Assembly: GCA_963719005.1 (NCBI GenBank)
Contig: CAVRAR010000018.1
Span: 372,001 to 436,000 of the forward strand
DNA from: G963675935 sp963719005
GTDB taxonomy: Bacteria > Planctomycetota > Planctomycetia > Pirellulales > Thermoguttaceae
DNA: 64,000 bases
Direction: 5' to 3'
The notes beneath the pieces are model-generated. The model ran no database searches. It worked only from the letters and a program-made list of their open reading frames with translations, and had not been told where the DNA came from. The translations under genes and the position numbers were made by a program. This document shows, one piece after another, positions 1-8,277 of this stretch (positions within the stretch are counted from its first letter, which is position 1; each line of letters starts with the position of its first letter).

Positions 1-237
1 GAGAGTTGGTTTGATTGGGATGAGGTTCGCCTCATTTGTGGCGAGCAGTGCTTCTCCCTGGAATTGGGCTGCAATCGCTATGAGGACTACGATTGGACTG
101 ACGCAGCCGACTTCAAGTTGATGCTCGAAGAAATGGGCGACGATGAGCCGCTCCGTTTTCGTTGCGACGGGCGAAGCGTCGTTGTGGTTGGAGTTGAGGA
201 CGACGGCGAGCCCTTCTTGATTGTGGAGGAGGTGTAG
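1..237 (+). CDS. C-terminal part of a hypothetical protein
   Basis: The frame is open from the first base, so the start lies outside the window; 78 residues are visible and end at TAG 235-237. The piece is acidic (EEMGDDE, EDDGE) and shows no motif I recognise. Its final codons contain AGGAGGTG (227-234), an ideal ribosome site for the next gene, so the two are very probably co-transcribed. The short gene and tight spacing resemble the small-gene array at 42.5-51 kb. Confidence 0.6.
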   Translation, partial: ESWFDWDEVRLICGEQCFSLELGCNRYEDYDWTDAADFKLMLEEMGDDEPLRFRCDGRSVVVVGVEDDGEPFLIVEEV

Positions 238-239
238 AA

Positions 240-518
240 ATGAGTAACGGTACTGTATTAGCTGTAATTGCAGCCGTAAGCAGCATCCTGCAACGTGGTG
301 TCGGTGCCATTGTGCAGATAGAGAAGCTCAAGCCCGAAATCATTGGCACCATCAAGAGGGAGCACTTTGACGGAAACGGGAACATTGTGGCTGAGTTAGC
401 TGAGACTCCAGAGGAAATCGTGAACGCAATAGTGCAGACTACGGTCGTGTTCGCAGCAGGGCTCCAAGCCGCCAAGGAGATTGGCATCGAGTCCAGAAAG
501 AAACCAAAGGTCGGGTAG
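240..518 (+). CDS. small hypothetical protein
   Basis: A 92-residue protein whose ATG sits 5 nt after the AGGAGGTG inside the end of the upstream gene, which fixes the start. The N-terminus (VLAVIAAVSSILQ) is mildly hydrophobic but too short and broken for a confident membrane segment. The middle is mixed and the C-terminus is basic (ESRKKPKVG). I recognise no family. A GC-rich hairpin follows about 30 nt after the stop, so this is likely the last gene of its transcript. Confidence 0.6.
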   Translation: MSNGTVLAVIAAVSSILQRGVGAIVQIEKLKPEIIGTIKREHFDGNGNIVAELAETPEEIVNAIVQTTVVFAAGLQAAKEIGIESRKKPKVG

Positions 519-545
519 CGGCGGTCAGAGGCATGAAGCCTCGCC

Positions 546-584
546 CCGGCCGGCTCCATCGATTCGTTGGTGGGGCCGGGCCGG
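546..584 (+). terminator. GC-rich hairpin after the first operon
   Basis: CCGGCCGGCTCC (546-557) can pair with GGGGCCGGGCCGG (572-584) apart from one bulge and one wobble, with a loop of about 14 nt. No U-tract follows, so this is a stable stem that could help end transcription of the two upstream genes rather than a textbook intrinsic terminator. Confidence 0.4.
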
Positions 585-600
585 TCGAGGTGCCGGAGAT

Positions 601-653
601 AGATTCCGAAAAACGTTTTCAGAATTCTTTTCGGCACACTCATATATACCTGT
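601..653 (+). promoter_or_regulatory. conserved promoter-like block upstream of primase A
   Basis: A 53-nt block beginning AGATTCC and ending CACACTCATATATACCTGT (635-653) recurs at the same length upstream of the second primase gene (36983-37035). The last 19 nt are identical in the two places. Each copy has its own inverted repeat in the first half (CCGAAAA/TTTTCGG here; CCAAA/TTTGG in the other), so the palindrome is kept while its sequence changes. CATATA/TATATA could be a -10 element and the palindrome an operator. Function is inferred; the conservation is seen. Confidence 0.55.
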
Positions 654-662
654 AGAGCCTTG

Positions 663-782
663 GCGTGTTGAACTGGAAGATCACGGAGCCAACGATAATT
701 CTCGCCATACGGCGATGACAATAATTCCAGTTCGATACGCCCCACGGCTGGCCTTTCGAGGCTGGCCGTGGGTTCGTTTTTT
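663..782 (+). ncRNA. structured leader RNA of primase A, ending in a UUCG hairpin
   Basis: Positions 663-678 pair with 725-740 over 16 consecutive bases (two G.U pairs). The 46-nt interior includes a small TCGCC/GGCGA hairpin (702-715). Immediately after comes a second stem, 741-754 with 759-772, closed by a TTCG tetraloop (755-758) and followed by TTCGTTTTTT. The last part is a good intrinsic terminator or attenuator. The same two-stem layout with different but complementary bases stands before primase B (37043-37152). It lies between the promoter-like block and the primase start, so it probably controls primase expression. Confidence 0.6.
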
Positions 783-805
783 CAGAGGAAGAACTGGAGA
801 TAGTG

Positions 806-2650
806 ATGAAACAATTCGATTGCAAGCCGACCACAAGACCACAGAAGCCAATTCGCTCCTTCGATCATTGGCGGCAGGTTCCGAAAATATACGCCACGAA
901 AACCCAATGGCTCAAACGAGGGCGGAAGGTGAAACCCGATGAAGAACCGACCGCCCGCTGGATCAGCACCGTCGAAGCGACCCCCGGCGATTTCCGTGAG
1001 GTCTGGCTGGATGATCCTGACCTTCTTCTCTTGGTAGAGACGGCCATTCCTCTCTACCATGTGGATCAAACGAAGCCGGTCAATCTTGCCGCTCGTTCCA
1101 TCGCCTACTTGGGATACGAGGAAATCTTTTACGAACCGGCCCGCAAAGACCGGCATATCCTGCGAAACGAAGATTGGCTGACCATCAAGGCTAGACCGGG
1201 AGCCGATTTCTTCTGGGCGATGTGCTTGTTGACCCGCCAATTGGTCCGACAGCATATTAACGGCAGCAAGATCATCGGTGTCATGTCCACGGAAAAGACC
1301 CGCTTCGTCGCCGTCGATCATGATTTCCACGGCAACGACCGGGACGTATTCCTTGAACAAGCGGCGGTGCTATTGGACCACTTTCACGGCTGGGGGACGT
1401 GGCATTATCAGGTGAAGGTCGGCCAAATCACCGGGATGCACTGCATCCTCACCTTCGACCATCCCAAGAACCTCAAAAAGGTGATCGCCGTCGTTTGCAA
1501 ACGCCTCGTTCAACTCGATCAACAGCACCCCGATCTTGCGGCCAGGGCCAAAGCAGCCGGGATGCCGACGTTTGCCAAGATGGAAGTTTTCCCGCAGGCG
1601 AACAAAGGTCTTCGCCTACCGCTGTGCCAAGGCTATCAGATGCTGCTGGATCGACCGCTGCCGATGGTGGAAGTGCGGGGAAGGATGGTGCAGGATGTCG
1701 TCGGCTACGTGAATTGGCTCAACGATCCCGCCCGAAAGCACATGCCCAAACAGGAAATCCTTGATCTTCTTCGTCAGAATCTAGGGGCAGGCAAGGAGAA
1801 GATCAAGGACAAGCCGGTGGTGAGCAAACAGAAAACGGCCAAGAACAACATCCAAATGCAGCAGCCGTCTGAAATCGGCAGCTTGAAAGGCTGCTGCCGT
1901 CAGAAAACAGTGGGTTTCTGGTCTGGGACATTCAATCCGCCCAAATCGCTGAATAGATTCATCGTGGTCAGTGCCCGCATTCTGTTCTTCGAGGGGGTTG
2001 CGGAAGACGCCGCCGTTGAGTTGCTCAAAAAATACGTGCGTGAGCTTCCTGTCGATGCTCAAGATTGCAGCAGCCGCCTTTTGGCTGAGGATTGGTTGGC
2101 CATTGACACCGACATCGTAAACGACGTAGCAAAAGCCTACGGCGGCAATAGCGGCCAGAAGGACATCGACAATTCAACTGACAAATTGAAAACGTCGGTT
2201 GTCTGCTGGCAGAAGAGTGGCTTCAAATTGTCGGACAGGAGCACTTGGAACCGTCGTGCTAGACGCCCGAAGGGCAACCTTCATGTTTCGTGGACTGATG
2301 AGGACAGGGACAACATTCGTCGTAATTTGGGACCAGCGTTGGGAAAGAAGCATGCACATCTTGCCTGTGAAGTTGCTGAGACAATCGTCAAATTGGTTGC
2401 CAGACAACATGCCTCCCATAATGGCATGGACTACAGCTACTGGGCAACTTTCCTGCATAATAAGCATGACATTCGTTGCGGAAACAGGAACAAAATGGCA
2501 CGCATCATCAGAGCTTGCAAAGCCCTTGGGCTAATCGAGGTTCATCGCAAGGCGATCTGGGGAGAACGCCGAGGATTTGCCACAGTGTACCGCCCTGGCG
2601 AGCTTGCTCGCAATAAGAATAACAAAGAAAGAAATGTACCTATCTATTAG
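806..2650 (+). CDS. AEP-type primase-like replication protein, copy A
   Basis: A 614-residue protein. ATG 806 is chosen over GTG 803 because GGAGA (796-800) is 5 nt upstream. It shows the archaeo-eukaryotic primase signature: FVAVDHD (DxD at about 171-173) for metal binding, a GxH motif (about 210-212), then a KGLRLPL segment (about 267-273). A basic C-terminal part follows, possibly helix-turn-helix-like. It is paralogous to the gene at 37178-39052 over most of its length. Homology to the end of that copy continues past this stop to about 2762, so this copy seems truncated by a frameshift or early stop. Likely role: priming or initiating replication of a mobile replicon. No helicase domain is seen. 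Confidence 0.65.
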   Translation: MKQFDCKPTTRPQKPIRSFDHWRQVPKIYATKTQWLKRGRKVKPDEEPTARWISTVEATPGDFREVWLDDPDLLLLVETAIPLYHVDQTKPVNLAARSIAYLGYEEIFYEPARKDRHILRNEDWLTIKARPGADFFWAMCLLTRQLVRQHINGSKIIGVMSTEKTRFVAVDHDFHGNDRDVFLEQAAVLLDHFHGWGTWHYQVKVGQITGMHCILTFDHPKNLKKVIAVVCKRLVQLDQQHPDLAARAKAAGMPTFAKMEVFPQANKGLRLPLCQGYQMLLDRPLPMVEVRGRMVQDVVGYVNWLNDPARKHMPKQEILDLLRQNLGAGKEKIKDKPVVSKQKTAKNNIQMQQPSEIGSLKGCCRQKTVGFWSGTFNPPKSLNRFIVVSARILFFEGVAEDAAVELLKKYVRELPVDAQDCSSRLLAEDWLAIDTDIVNDVAKAYGGNSGQKDIDNSTDKLKTSVVCWQKSGFKLSDRSTWNRRARRPKGNLHVSWTDEDRDNIRRNLGPALGKKHAHLACEVAETIVKLVARQHASHNGMDYSYWATFLHNKHDIRCGNRNKMARIIRACKALGLIEVHRKAIWGERRGFATVYRPGELARNKNNKERNVPIY

Positions 2651-3290
2651 TGTATCAATTTCATTCATTGATGACTTGGAATAGACCAGTCAGGCAACCA
2701 AGTTCGTCAGTAGACATTGAAAAGTGTTCATACCCCTAAACGCTTTCTTGAAAAGCAGTTAGCCGTTCGAGGAGCAGCCGAAAAGTCATTCAGAGAATTG
2801 CAGGGCTACATCCCGACTGTTCACACCGTCAAATCCAGCCTGGGCATCACTTTACCAGCGGAAAGAGCAGGATTGTTTGTGCAGAGGCGACCCTAGGCAA
2901 AGAATTGCCTAAGGTGCCGACCGCATTACCCAGCATCAGACTGTATACGCCCATTCATTTATTTCTAATTCGTCAGTCGGCATGGTGTTTGGGGTCGTTT
3001 TCTTCCTTGGAATTGAAAATAATGAACGTGGAGGGCTCTGAGGGGCATCGGTGGAAAGGCGAGCCTTGCCGATGGGACGAGGAGAGACAGGCTTTCGTCT
3101 TCTTCCGCTTCGTCTTGTCTGAATCGGAGTCAACGGCTGGGCTTCTGCCGATGAAACCGAAGGGAACAAGAGAAAACGGAATCAACTCCTTGCAATCAGA
3201 TATTTTGCAGGGAGTAGCCGTCAAGTGGTGTTCGGCAGCCGAACAAAACGAGAAAGGAACACCCCGCAAGATTGTTTGAATGGTGTTGGG
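2651..3290. other. non-coding stretch with a decayed primase end and a repeat
   Basis: No convincing gene. At about 2720-2762 the sequence reads like the last dozen codons of primase B (AAGTGTTCAnACCC...GTTAG), ending in a TAG at 2760-2762, so it is probably the lost 3' end of primase A. A repeat copy lies at 3119-3216. GCATCGGTGGAAAGGCG at about 3045-3062 also occurs at about 8210-8226. The frame open at 2905-3279 covers these repeats and does not look coding. Confidence 0.45.
3119..3216 (+). repeat. dispersed repeat with inverted-repeat core, copy 1
   Basis: About 98 bp matching, in reverse orientation, 36773-36860 near the second replication locus. Shared blocks are TCGGAGTCAACGGC, a run like GAAACCGAAGGGAACAA, and CGGAATCAACTCCTTGCAA. 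The core CTCCTTGCAA...TTGCAGGGAG is an inverted repeat with one mismatch. A third, weaker copy is at 39305-39332. Differences are not concentrated at third codon positions, so I treat it as non-coding. Confidence 0.5.
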
Positions 3291-4391
3291 CTACGCTGAC
3301 CGCCGTCGTGTGTATGCGAGGAAACTGATGGCGGCGATGCCGAGGAGGATGAAGGTGGAGGGTTCGGGGGTGGGCGTGAGGAGGAAGGCGTGGTCTTGCC
3401 TCCCATTATAGCCCCAGCCCACGATCTGTCCCGAGTCGTTGATTGCTGTTGCTTCTAACAGGAGCCAGCCAGAAGACGAAGAAATCAAATTGTTCAAATC
3501 CTGCATCCCGCTACCGCTTTGCCACAGGAAAGCATGGCCAGTTTCGCTGGTGGTGCCAGCGTTCCCTACGACCTGTCCGCTGTCGTTGATGCCCAAGGCG
3601 TTACTCCATGAGCCGCCAAGTGTGCCGAGATTCTGCATCTCGCTGCCACTTTGCCAGAGGAAGGCCCGTAGGCCATTGCCGCTGGTGTAGGCTTGACCCA
3701 CAACCTGCCCATTGTTGTTGATACCCTGGGCATAACTAAGTGTTCCGCCGAGCGTGCCGAGATCCTGCATCCCATTGCCGCTCTGCCAGAGGAAAGCGTG
3801 GATGACAGCATTGCCGCTGGTATAAGAGGCACCCACGACCAGCCCGGTATTGCTGACGCTACAGGCATTGCTCAGTGTTCCCCCGAGTGTGCCAAGACTC
3901 TGCATCCCGCTGCCGTTTTGCCAGAGGAAGGCGTAGGAGGCAGTGTCGCCATTGATATAAGAGCCTCCTACAACCTGTCCGTTATTGTTGATCCCATTTG
4001 CGTAGCTACGTGATCCGCCGAGTGTGCCAAGGTCTTGCATTCCGCTGCCGGTTTGCCAAAGAAAGGCATGGGAGTCATAGCTGACTGTGTCGGACTCCCC
4101 AATTATTTGCCCATTGTCATTGACTCCGTAGGCATGGCTTTCCGACATGCCAGGGAGAGTGCCAAGATCGTGTATCTTCCCGCTGTTCTCCCAATAGGTT
4201 GCGTGATTGGCCAGACCGGAGGTCTCAGCGTATCCAGCGATTTGCCCACTGCTGTTTATAGCGTTGGCACCGCTGTATGCACCGCCAGGCAATGTGCCCA
4301 GATCGGTCACCTTGTATTGAACGACGCCCCAAGCATTTCCCACAACTGACAACAGAAGCACGACTACCGACGCTACGTTCATCGATCTCAT
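3291..4391 (-). CDS. HAF-repeat exported protein with PEP-CTERM tail
   Basis: The start at 4391 (366 aa) is preferred over 4427 because an AGGTAGG ribosome site lies just upstream. A signal peptide (NVASVVVLLLSVVGNAWG) is followed by about seven HAF repeats of some 45 residues, each with GINNNGQVVG, HAFLW and MQDLGTLGG. The C-terminus is PTPEPSTF, a hydrophobic helix and RRR, the PEP-CTERM sorting signal read by exosortase. Predicted to be secreted and anchored or processed at the cell surface. The partner at 4431-5528 has the same plan and orientation, so the pair probably arose by duplication. No exosortase gene is in the window. Confidence 0.88.
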   Translation of the reverse strand: MRSMNVASVVVLLLSVVGNAWGVVQYKVTDLGTLPGGAYSGANAINSSGQIAGYAETSGLANHATYWENSGKIHDLGTLPGMSESHAYGVNDNGQIIGESDTVSYDSHAFLWQTGSGMQDLGTLGGSRSYANGINNNGQVVGGSYINGDTASYAFLWQNGSGMQSLGTLGGTLSNACSVSNTGLVVGASYTSGNAVIHAFLWQSGNGMQDLGTLGGTLSYAQGINNNGQVVGQAYTSGNGLRAFLWQSGSEMQNLGTLGGSWSNALGINDSGQVVGNAGTTSETGHAFLWQSGSGMQDLNNLISSSSGWLLLEATAINDSGQIVGWGYNGRQDHAFLLTPTPEPSTFILLGIAAISFLAYTRRRSA

Positions 4392-4430
4392 CGCAGACCT
4401 ACCTGAAAGAAAGGAATAAGCCGACAAATC

Positions 4431-5528
4431 TTACGCCGCTCGCCGTCGCCGCCAAGCCCAACCAAGAAGGCTGACGGCAGCGATGGAGAGGAGGATGAAG
4501 GTTGAGGGTTCGGGGGTGGGAATGAGGAGGAAGGCGTGTTGCATTCCGCTAGAATTGACGCCTGTGCCCACGATCCATCCGTTGTCATTGATGGCATCCG
4601 CCTCCCAGAGGTTCCATTTAGAAGATGGGGCAATCATGCTGTTCAGGTCGGTCATGGTTCCGTTCGTATAAACGAAGGCGTGCTCGGGGGTCGTGTTTCC
4701 GGCGGAATAGGCCCAGCCTATCACCTTCCCACTCGCATTGATGCCAGTGGCATAACTGTAACCACCGATGGTTCCCAAGTCTGTCATGGTTCCGCTACTG
4801 TAGAGAAAAGCGTGTTTGGAAGCATTTCCAGTGGTATAGGATTCGCCGACCACCTGCCCACTGGTGTTGATAGCGGAGGCCCAACTCTGACTGCCGCCTA
4901 GGGTTCCCAAGTCGGTCATCTTTTCGTTGCTGTAGAGAAAAGCGTGAGGCAAATTCTGGGTGGTATATGCACTGCCCACCACTTGACCAGTGGCGTTGAT
5001 GCCATAGGCCCAACTGTCAGTGCCGCCCAAGGTTCCAATGTCGCTTTTCGTTCCGTTGTTATAGCAAAACGCATGATAGGCGGCATTCCCTGTGGTCTGA
5101 GCACTGCCCACAACCTGCCCGCTAACATTGATGCCGTCGGCTTCACTAAAACTTCCACCGAAGGTTCCGAGGTCGGTCATGGTTCCGCCGCTGTAAAGGA
5201 AAGCGTGATTAGCGTAACCTCCACCGACATAGTAAGAGTCACCCACGACCTGTCCGCTGGCGTTGATGCCGTTAGCCCAACTTCTGTTACCTCCCACGGT
5301 TCCAAGGTTGGTCATCCGTCCGTTGCTATAGAGAAAAGCGAACCCGCCGGTATTCCCGGTGGAATATGCGTAGCCCACGACTTGCCCACTGTTGTTGATA
5401 CCGTAGGCCCAACTCACATCCCCGCCGAGCGTGCCTAAGTCCGTCACCGTGTACTGGATGCCGCCCCAAACGTTTTCGACAGCCAAGCAAGAAAGAACGA
5501 CAAGACCAATCAAGAACCGACGCAACAT
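4431..5528 (-). CDS. HAF-repeat exported protein with PEP-CTERM tail
   Basis: 365 aa from ATG 5528, which follows a GGGGAGG ribosome site (a longer start at 5567 is less likely). Signal peptide (FLIGLVVLSCLAVENVWG), then HAF repeats of the form GTLGG...SWAYGINNSGQVVG...HAFLYSNGTMTD, ending in PTPEPSTF, a hydrophobic stretch and WRRRR. Same architecture as the neighbour 40 bp downstream, but the repeats say FLYSNGTMTDLG rather than FLWQSGSGMQDLG, so the two diverged some time ago. Surface protein of unknown function. Confidence 0.88.
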   Translation of the reverse strand: MLRRFLIGLVVLSCLAVENVWGGIQYTVTDLGTLGGDVSWAYGINNSGQVVGYAYSTGNTGGFAFLYSNGRMTNLGTVGGNRSWANGINASGQVVGDSYYVGGGYANHAFLYSGGTMTDLGTFGGSFSEADGINVSGQVVGSAQTTGNAAYHAFCYNNGTKSDIGTLGGTDSWAYGINATGQVVGSAYTTQNLPHAFLYSNEKMTDLGTLGGSQSWASAINTSGQVVGESYTTGNASKHAFLYSSGTMTDLGTIGGYSYATGINASGKVIGWAYSAGNTTPEHAFVYTNGTMTDLNSMIAPSSKWNLWEADAINDNGWIVGTGVNSSGMQHAFLLIPTPEPSTFILLSIAAVSLLGWAWRRRRAA

Positions 5529-5781
5529 AGCAGCACCTCCCCAAGAAACAGAACGATTGACCACCAAGAGAAAACTCTCAGTGACCCCAGCAAGGTGCCT
5601 CTTCCTGTTGCCGAAAAGTAACCTCAGAATAGCAGATTCAGAGCTGGTTTCAATCCCCCGCCGAACCGGAGAAAGGGGGGCTTGGCGAGAAGAATTGGCT
5701 TGATTTCAGCCGCCACTTGGTCTTGTGCTGCTGACGGGGGCCGCTGTAAATTTCCCTCCGAAGACAGCAAGGAGCAGATCG
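5529..5781. other. divergent intergenic region
   Basis: About 250 bp between a minus-strand PEP-CTERM gene and the plus-strand phosphoesterase, so it should hold both promoters. I see no repeat or structure beyond the ribosome site of the plus-strand gene. Confidence 0.3.
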
Positions 5782-6687
5782 ATGCCCAACAATCATCCCA
5801 TCTTCGTCATCAGCGACCTCCACATGGGCGATGGCGGAGCCAGGGACAACTTCCCCTTGAACAACCGAGAGAAGGAACTCGGTTTGTTCCTCGACTATGT
5901 TGCCAGCCAACGGGGGGAACTCATCATCTTGGGCGACCTGTTCGATTTCTGGCAGATGAACCTGAGCAAGGTCGTCGTGAAGCACCTGCCGCTGCTGGAT
6001 CGGCTGGCGGCGATGAACGCCAACTACGTTGTCGGCAATCACGATTCTGATCTCAACCATTTTATCGGCACGGGCTTCCTGCCTCACCCGCTGTTCAAGA
6101 ACATGGCTCGCCCATTCGAGCGGGAGATCGGCGGCAAGCGGTTCATGTTCATGCACGGGCATGAGGTCGATCCGCTCAACAAGGGTGACGAACCGGGGAA
6201 AGGAAGAATCTGCTGCATTCTGGCGGGGATGCGTGAAGACAAAAACGGTTCACCAGTGCTACCCGATGGCGAGTTCGTGGAGGATCATCTGGAGGAAATT
6301 GGAGACATCCTTGAGGATATAGCAGTCCACGTCAAAGGGGCTGAAACTCGGCTCACGGGCTCGTTGGGGTGGCTTCCCCGTCAAGTCAGCCGACGCTTTC
6401 GCCGAAAACGGGGTACTTCGGCAAGGCACTTTACTCCCGCTCAGAACCCAGATCGGGCCAAGGAGATGCTTACGCTGTACCGGGAGGATATGGAGGACAA
6501 TGGCTACGATGTCCTGATTGCCGGACACACTCACCATCCTGGACGGATAGAGGACTGGTACTTCAACAGCGGCACTTGGGCCAGGAAGACCAACAACTTC
6601 GTCCAAATCAGTCCAGATGGTGATGCTGCCGTGTTCGATTGGGTAAACGGTCGGCCTGTTGCCAACAAGACGGTTTTGGAAATGTGA
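5782..6687 (+). CDS. LpxH-like calcineurin-type metallophosphoesterase
   Basis: 301 aa from ATG 5782, 7 nt after AGGAG. The metal-binding motifs appear in order: SDLHMGD (about 10-16), GDLFDFW (about 47), GNHDSD (about 79), MHGHEVD (about 120) and GHTHHPG (about 252). GDLFDFW and GNHD spaced like this are typical of UDP-2,3-diacylglucosamine pyrophosphatase relatives, which act in lipid A synthesis at the inner membrane. It is longer than LpxH (about 240 aa) through an insert before the last motif, so the substrate may differ. It stands alone among unrelated genes. Confidence 0.8.
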   Translation: MPNNHPIFVISDLHMGDGGARDNFPLNNREKELGLFLDYVASQRGELIILGDLFDFWQMNLSKVVVKHLPLLDRLAAMNANYVVGNHDSDLNHFIGTGFLPHPLFKNMARPFEREIGGKRFMFMHGHEVDPLNKGDEPGKGRICCILAGMREDKNGSPVLPDGEFVEDHLEEIGDILEDIAVHVKGAETRLTGSLGWLPRQVSRRFRRKRGTSARHFTPAQNPDRAKEMLTLYREDMEDNGYDVLIAGHTHHPGRIEDWYFNSGTWARKTNNFVQISPDGDAAVFDWVNGRPVANKTVLEM

Positions 6688-6721
6688 AAGGACATCACAT
6701 GCCGACCGAGTCGCCGACTGT

Positions 6722-7123
6722 TCATGCCTCAGCGGTCGCTTCTTCCTTCACCGTGGCAGGAGAAGGCCGCCTCCACCACAGAACAAGCCAATAGACTCCC
6801 GTGCCAAGGGCGATGCCAAGAATGTTCTCGATGGCGTCCATGACCCTGGCAGTGCGGTGGGGAACGAAGAGTTGCAGCGTTTCCGTAGTGACGCCGTAGA
6901 TGATGAGCAAGACGATCAGCGGCCACCAGGGACGTTTCGGCCATCGGGTTGAATTGACCAGCAGCCCCAAAACGGTGAAGAAGCCCAAGTGAATTCCGAA
7001 CTTGCCCCAGGGAAACATCGGGACTGCATGAAGCCCAAGCAGTGCAGCGGGGTTGGGAACCAGGAGCAGCACGGTGAGCAATAGCCAGTAGCAAATGCAG
7101 GCAAGTCGAGCGACGATACGCAT
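6722..7123 (-). CDS. VanZ-like membrane protein
   Basis: 133 aa with four predicted membrane helices: CYWLLLTVLLLVP, FGIHLGFFTVLGLLV, PLIVLLIIYGVTTETLQLF and LGIALGTGVYWLVLWW. The pattern KFGIHLGFF...E..QLFVPHRTARVMDAIENILG matches the VanZ family, named after a teicoplanin-resistance gene; most members have no known function. Ends about 35 bp from the convergent phosphoesterase gene. Confidence 0.75.
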   Translation of the reverse strand: MRIVARLACICYWLLLTVLLLVPNPAALLGLHAVPMFPWGKFGIHLGFFTVLGLLVNSTRWPKRPWWPLIVLLIIYGVTTETLQLFVPHRTARVMDAIENILGIALGTGVYWLVLWWRRPSPATVKEEATAEA

Positions 7124-7181
7124 TAAGGAACCTCTCGGCGTGGCTTGCGGAGGATTGGCGGAAGGCTGACAACCACGACTT

Positions 7182-7631
7182 TCACTTGTCCTGCGACGGT
7201 TCCACTCGCTTCCCCGGTCTTTGAAGGGCTTTCCATTGTTCTCGCCAGTTCGTCATGTATCGCTGGCCGTGAGGCCCGGTTTCAGCAAGCCGATCACCGA
7301 TCCACTCAATCGTGTCAAGGTCAACGTTTCCCTTCAGCTTCTCATCTAATTGTTCCTCAAACCGGCACATCGCTTGATAGCTGGCGTGTTCTTCCGAAAA
7401 ACAGATGTTGCAGTGGGCGATGCTCGCCCAAGCCACGCACTCTTCCCATAACTGCGGACTGACTGTGGCAGGTCGCCGGTCACGCAATGCCTTGATTTTC
7501 TCGTTGATGCTGCGAGAGTGCTTGCTATATCTAACCAACGGGACAGCCTTCGATCCAATCCACACCAGAAGACCGATAACGAGGATGAGCAGGGGGAGGC
7601 AGCCGAACAGTAGAGGACGCCGCATTCTCAT
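7182..7631 (-). CDS. membrane-anchored hypothetical protein
   Basis: 149 aa if started at ATG 7631, giving a typical anchor (MRMRRPLL then FGCLPLLILVIGLLVWIG); the frame is open upstream to 7709 but that extension looks non-coding. The rest is soluble, probably helical, with three cysteines (ECVAWASIAHCNICF). No family recognised. Confidence 0.55.
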   Translation of the reverse strand: MRMRRPLLFGCLPLLILVIGLLVWIGSKAVPLVRYSKHSRSINEKIKALRDRRPATVSPQLWEECVAWASIAHCNICFSEEHASYQAMCRFEEQLDEKLKGNVDLDTIEWIGDRLAETGPHGQRYMTNWREQWKALQRPGKRVEPSQDK

Positions 7632-7695
7632 AACCGAATTGTAGCACCGGCCACAATGACCAGCAACCCACACCGATGTGCCGTTCAAAGGGCGA

Positions 7696-7929
7696 TCAGC
7701 GTGGAACAAGCCATCGATTAACCTTGGGCTTTGAGACGCCCTTTAATAACGACTCGGCACGTTTGATGCAGCCATCCAACTCCTCGTCATATTGCTCGGC
7801 TACAAAGTCCGCAACCAAATCTGCACGATCACCGAATGGGACATAGCCGTAGGTCTCTCTCCAAATGGCATTGAATTGCTGGTCGGTGATCTTCCGCAGC
7901 ATCGCTTTCAGTCGGTCTCGCTTGAGCAT
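7696..7929 (-). CDS. small hypothetical protein
   Basis: 77 aa, charged and helical, beginning MLKRDRLKAMLRKI and ending KPKVNRWLVPR. No membrane segment or known motif. It could be co-transcribed with the membrane protein that follows on the same strand. Confidence 0.5.
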   Translation of the reverse strand: MLKRDRLKAMLRKITDQQFNAIWRETYGYVPFGDRADLVADFVAEQYDEELDGCIKRAESLLKGVSKPKVNRWLVPR

Positions 7930-8277
7930 GGTGTCTTTTCATTCAGTGGGGTGAATAGTCGAAGGCAAGACCAGCATAGGCGGGGAGCTACCAAAGCCGC
8001 AATCGAGAGAATCCTGACGCTCTCCTGGGGGAATACCGTACTTCTCTGGTTCTTCACCAAACTGAATGGCCATGAACACCCGTATGTCGATTGAGCAGCT
8101 TGGCAACAGAACAGTTGTCACGATGATCGATCCAAGAAACGACTTGGGCCATCCTCTTTCAGTTTTGGTCAGATTTCTCTGACCGACTGTGAAGGATGGC
8201 CCTTGTTCAGCATCGGTGGAAAGGCGGCTAGGTCGCTACCGTTCACGCACGGGTGGAAATTGTGTACAATCTGCCTT
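7930..8277. other. intergenic region with a long stem-loop
   Basis: About 350 bp without a supported gene. Its main content is the hairpin at 8146-8202. GCATCGGTGGAAAGGCG at about 8210-8226 is shared with about 3045-3062. Confidence 0.35.
8146..8202. repeat. 57-nt imperfect inverted repeat
   Basis: GGGCCATCCT at the left end pairs with AGGATGGCCC at the right end; inside, TTCA/TGAA and GGTCAGA/TCTGACC also pair, around a TTTC loop. It lies about 75 bp upstream of the acetyltransferase. It could be a terminator for a transcript from the left, a small hairpin-forming mobile repeat, or a leader element. No U-tract is seen on either strand. Confidence 0.55.

Noticed and set aside
2905..3279. A 124-aa gene
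   Set aside because: It covers the dispersed repeat. Differences between repeat copies do not favour third codon positions, and there is no ribosome site.
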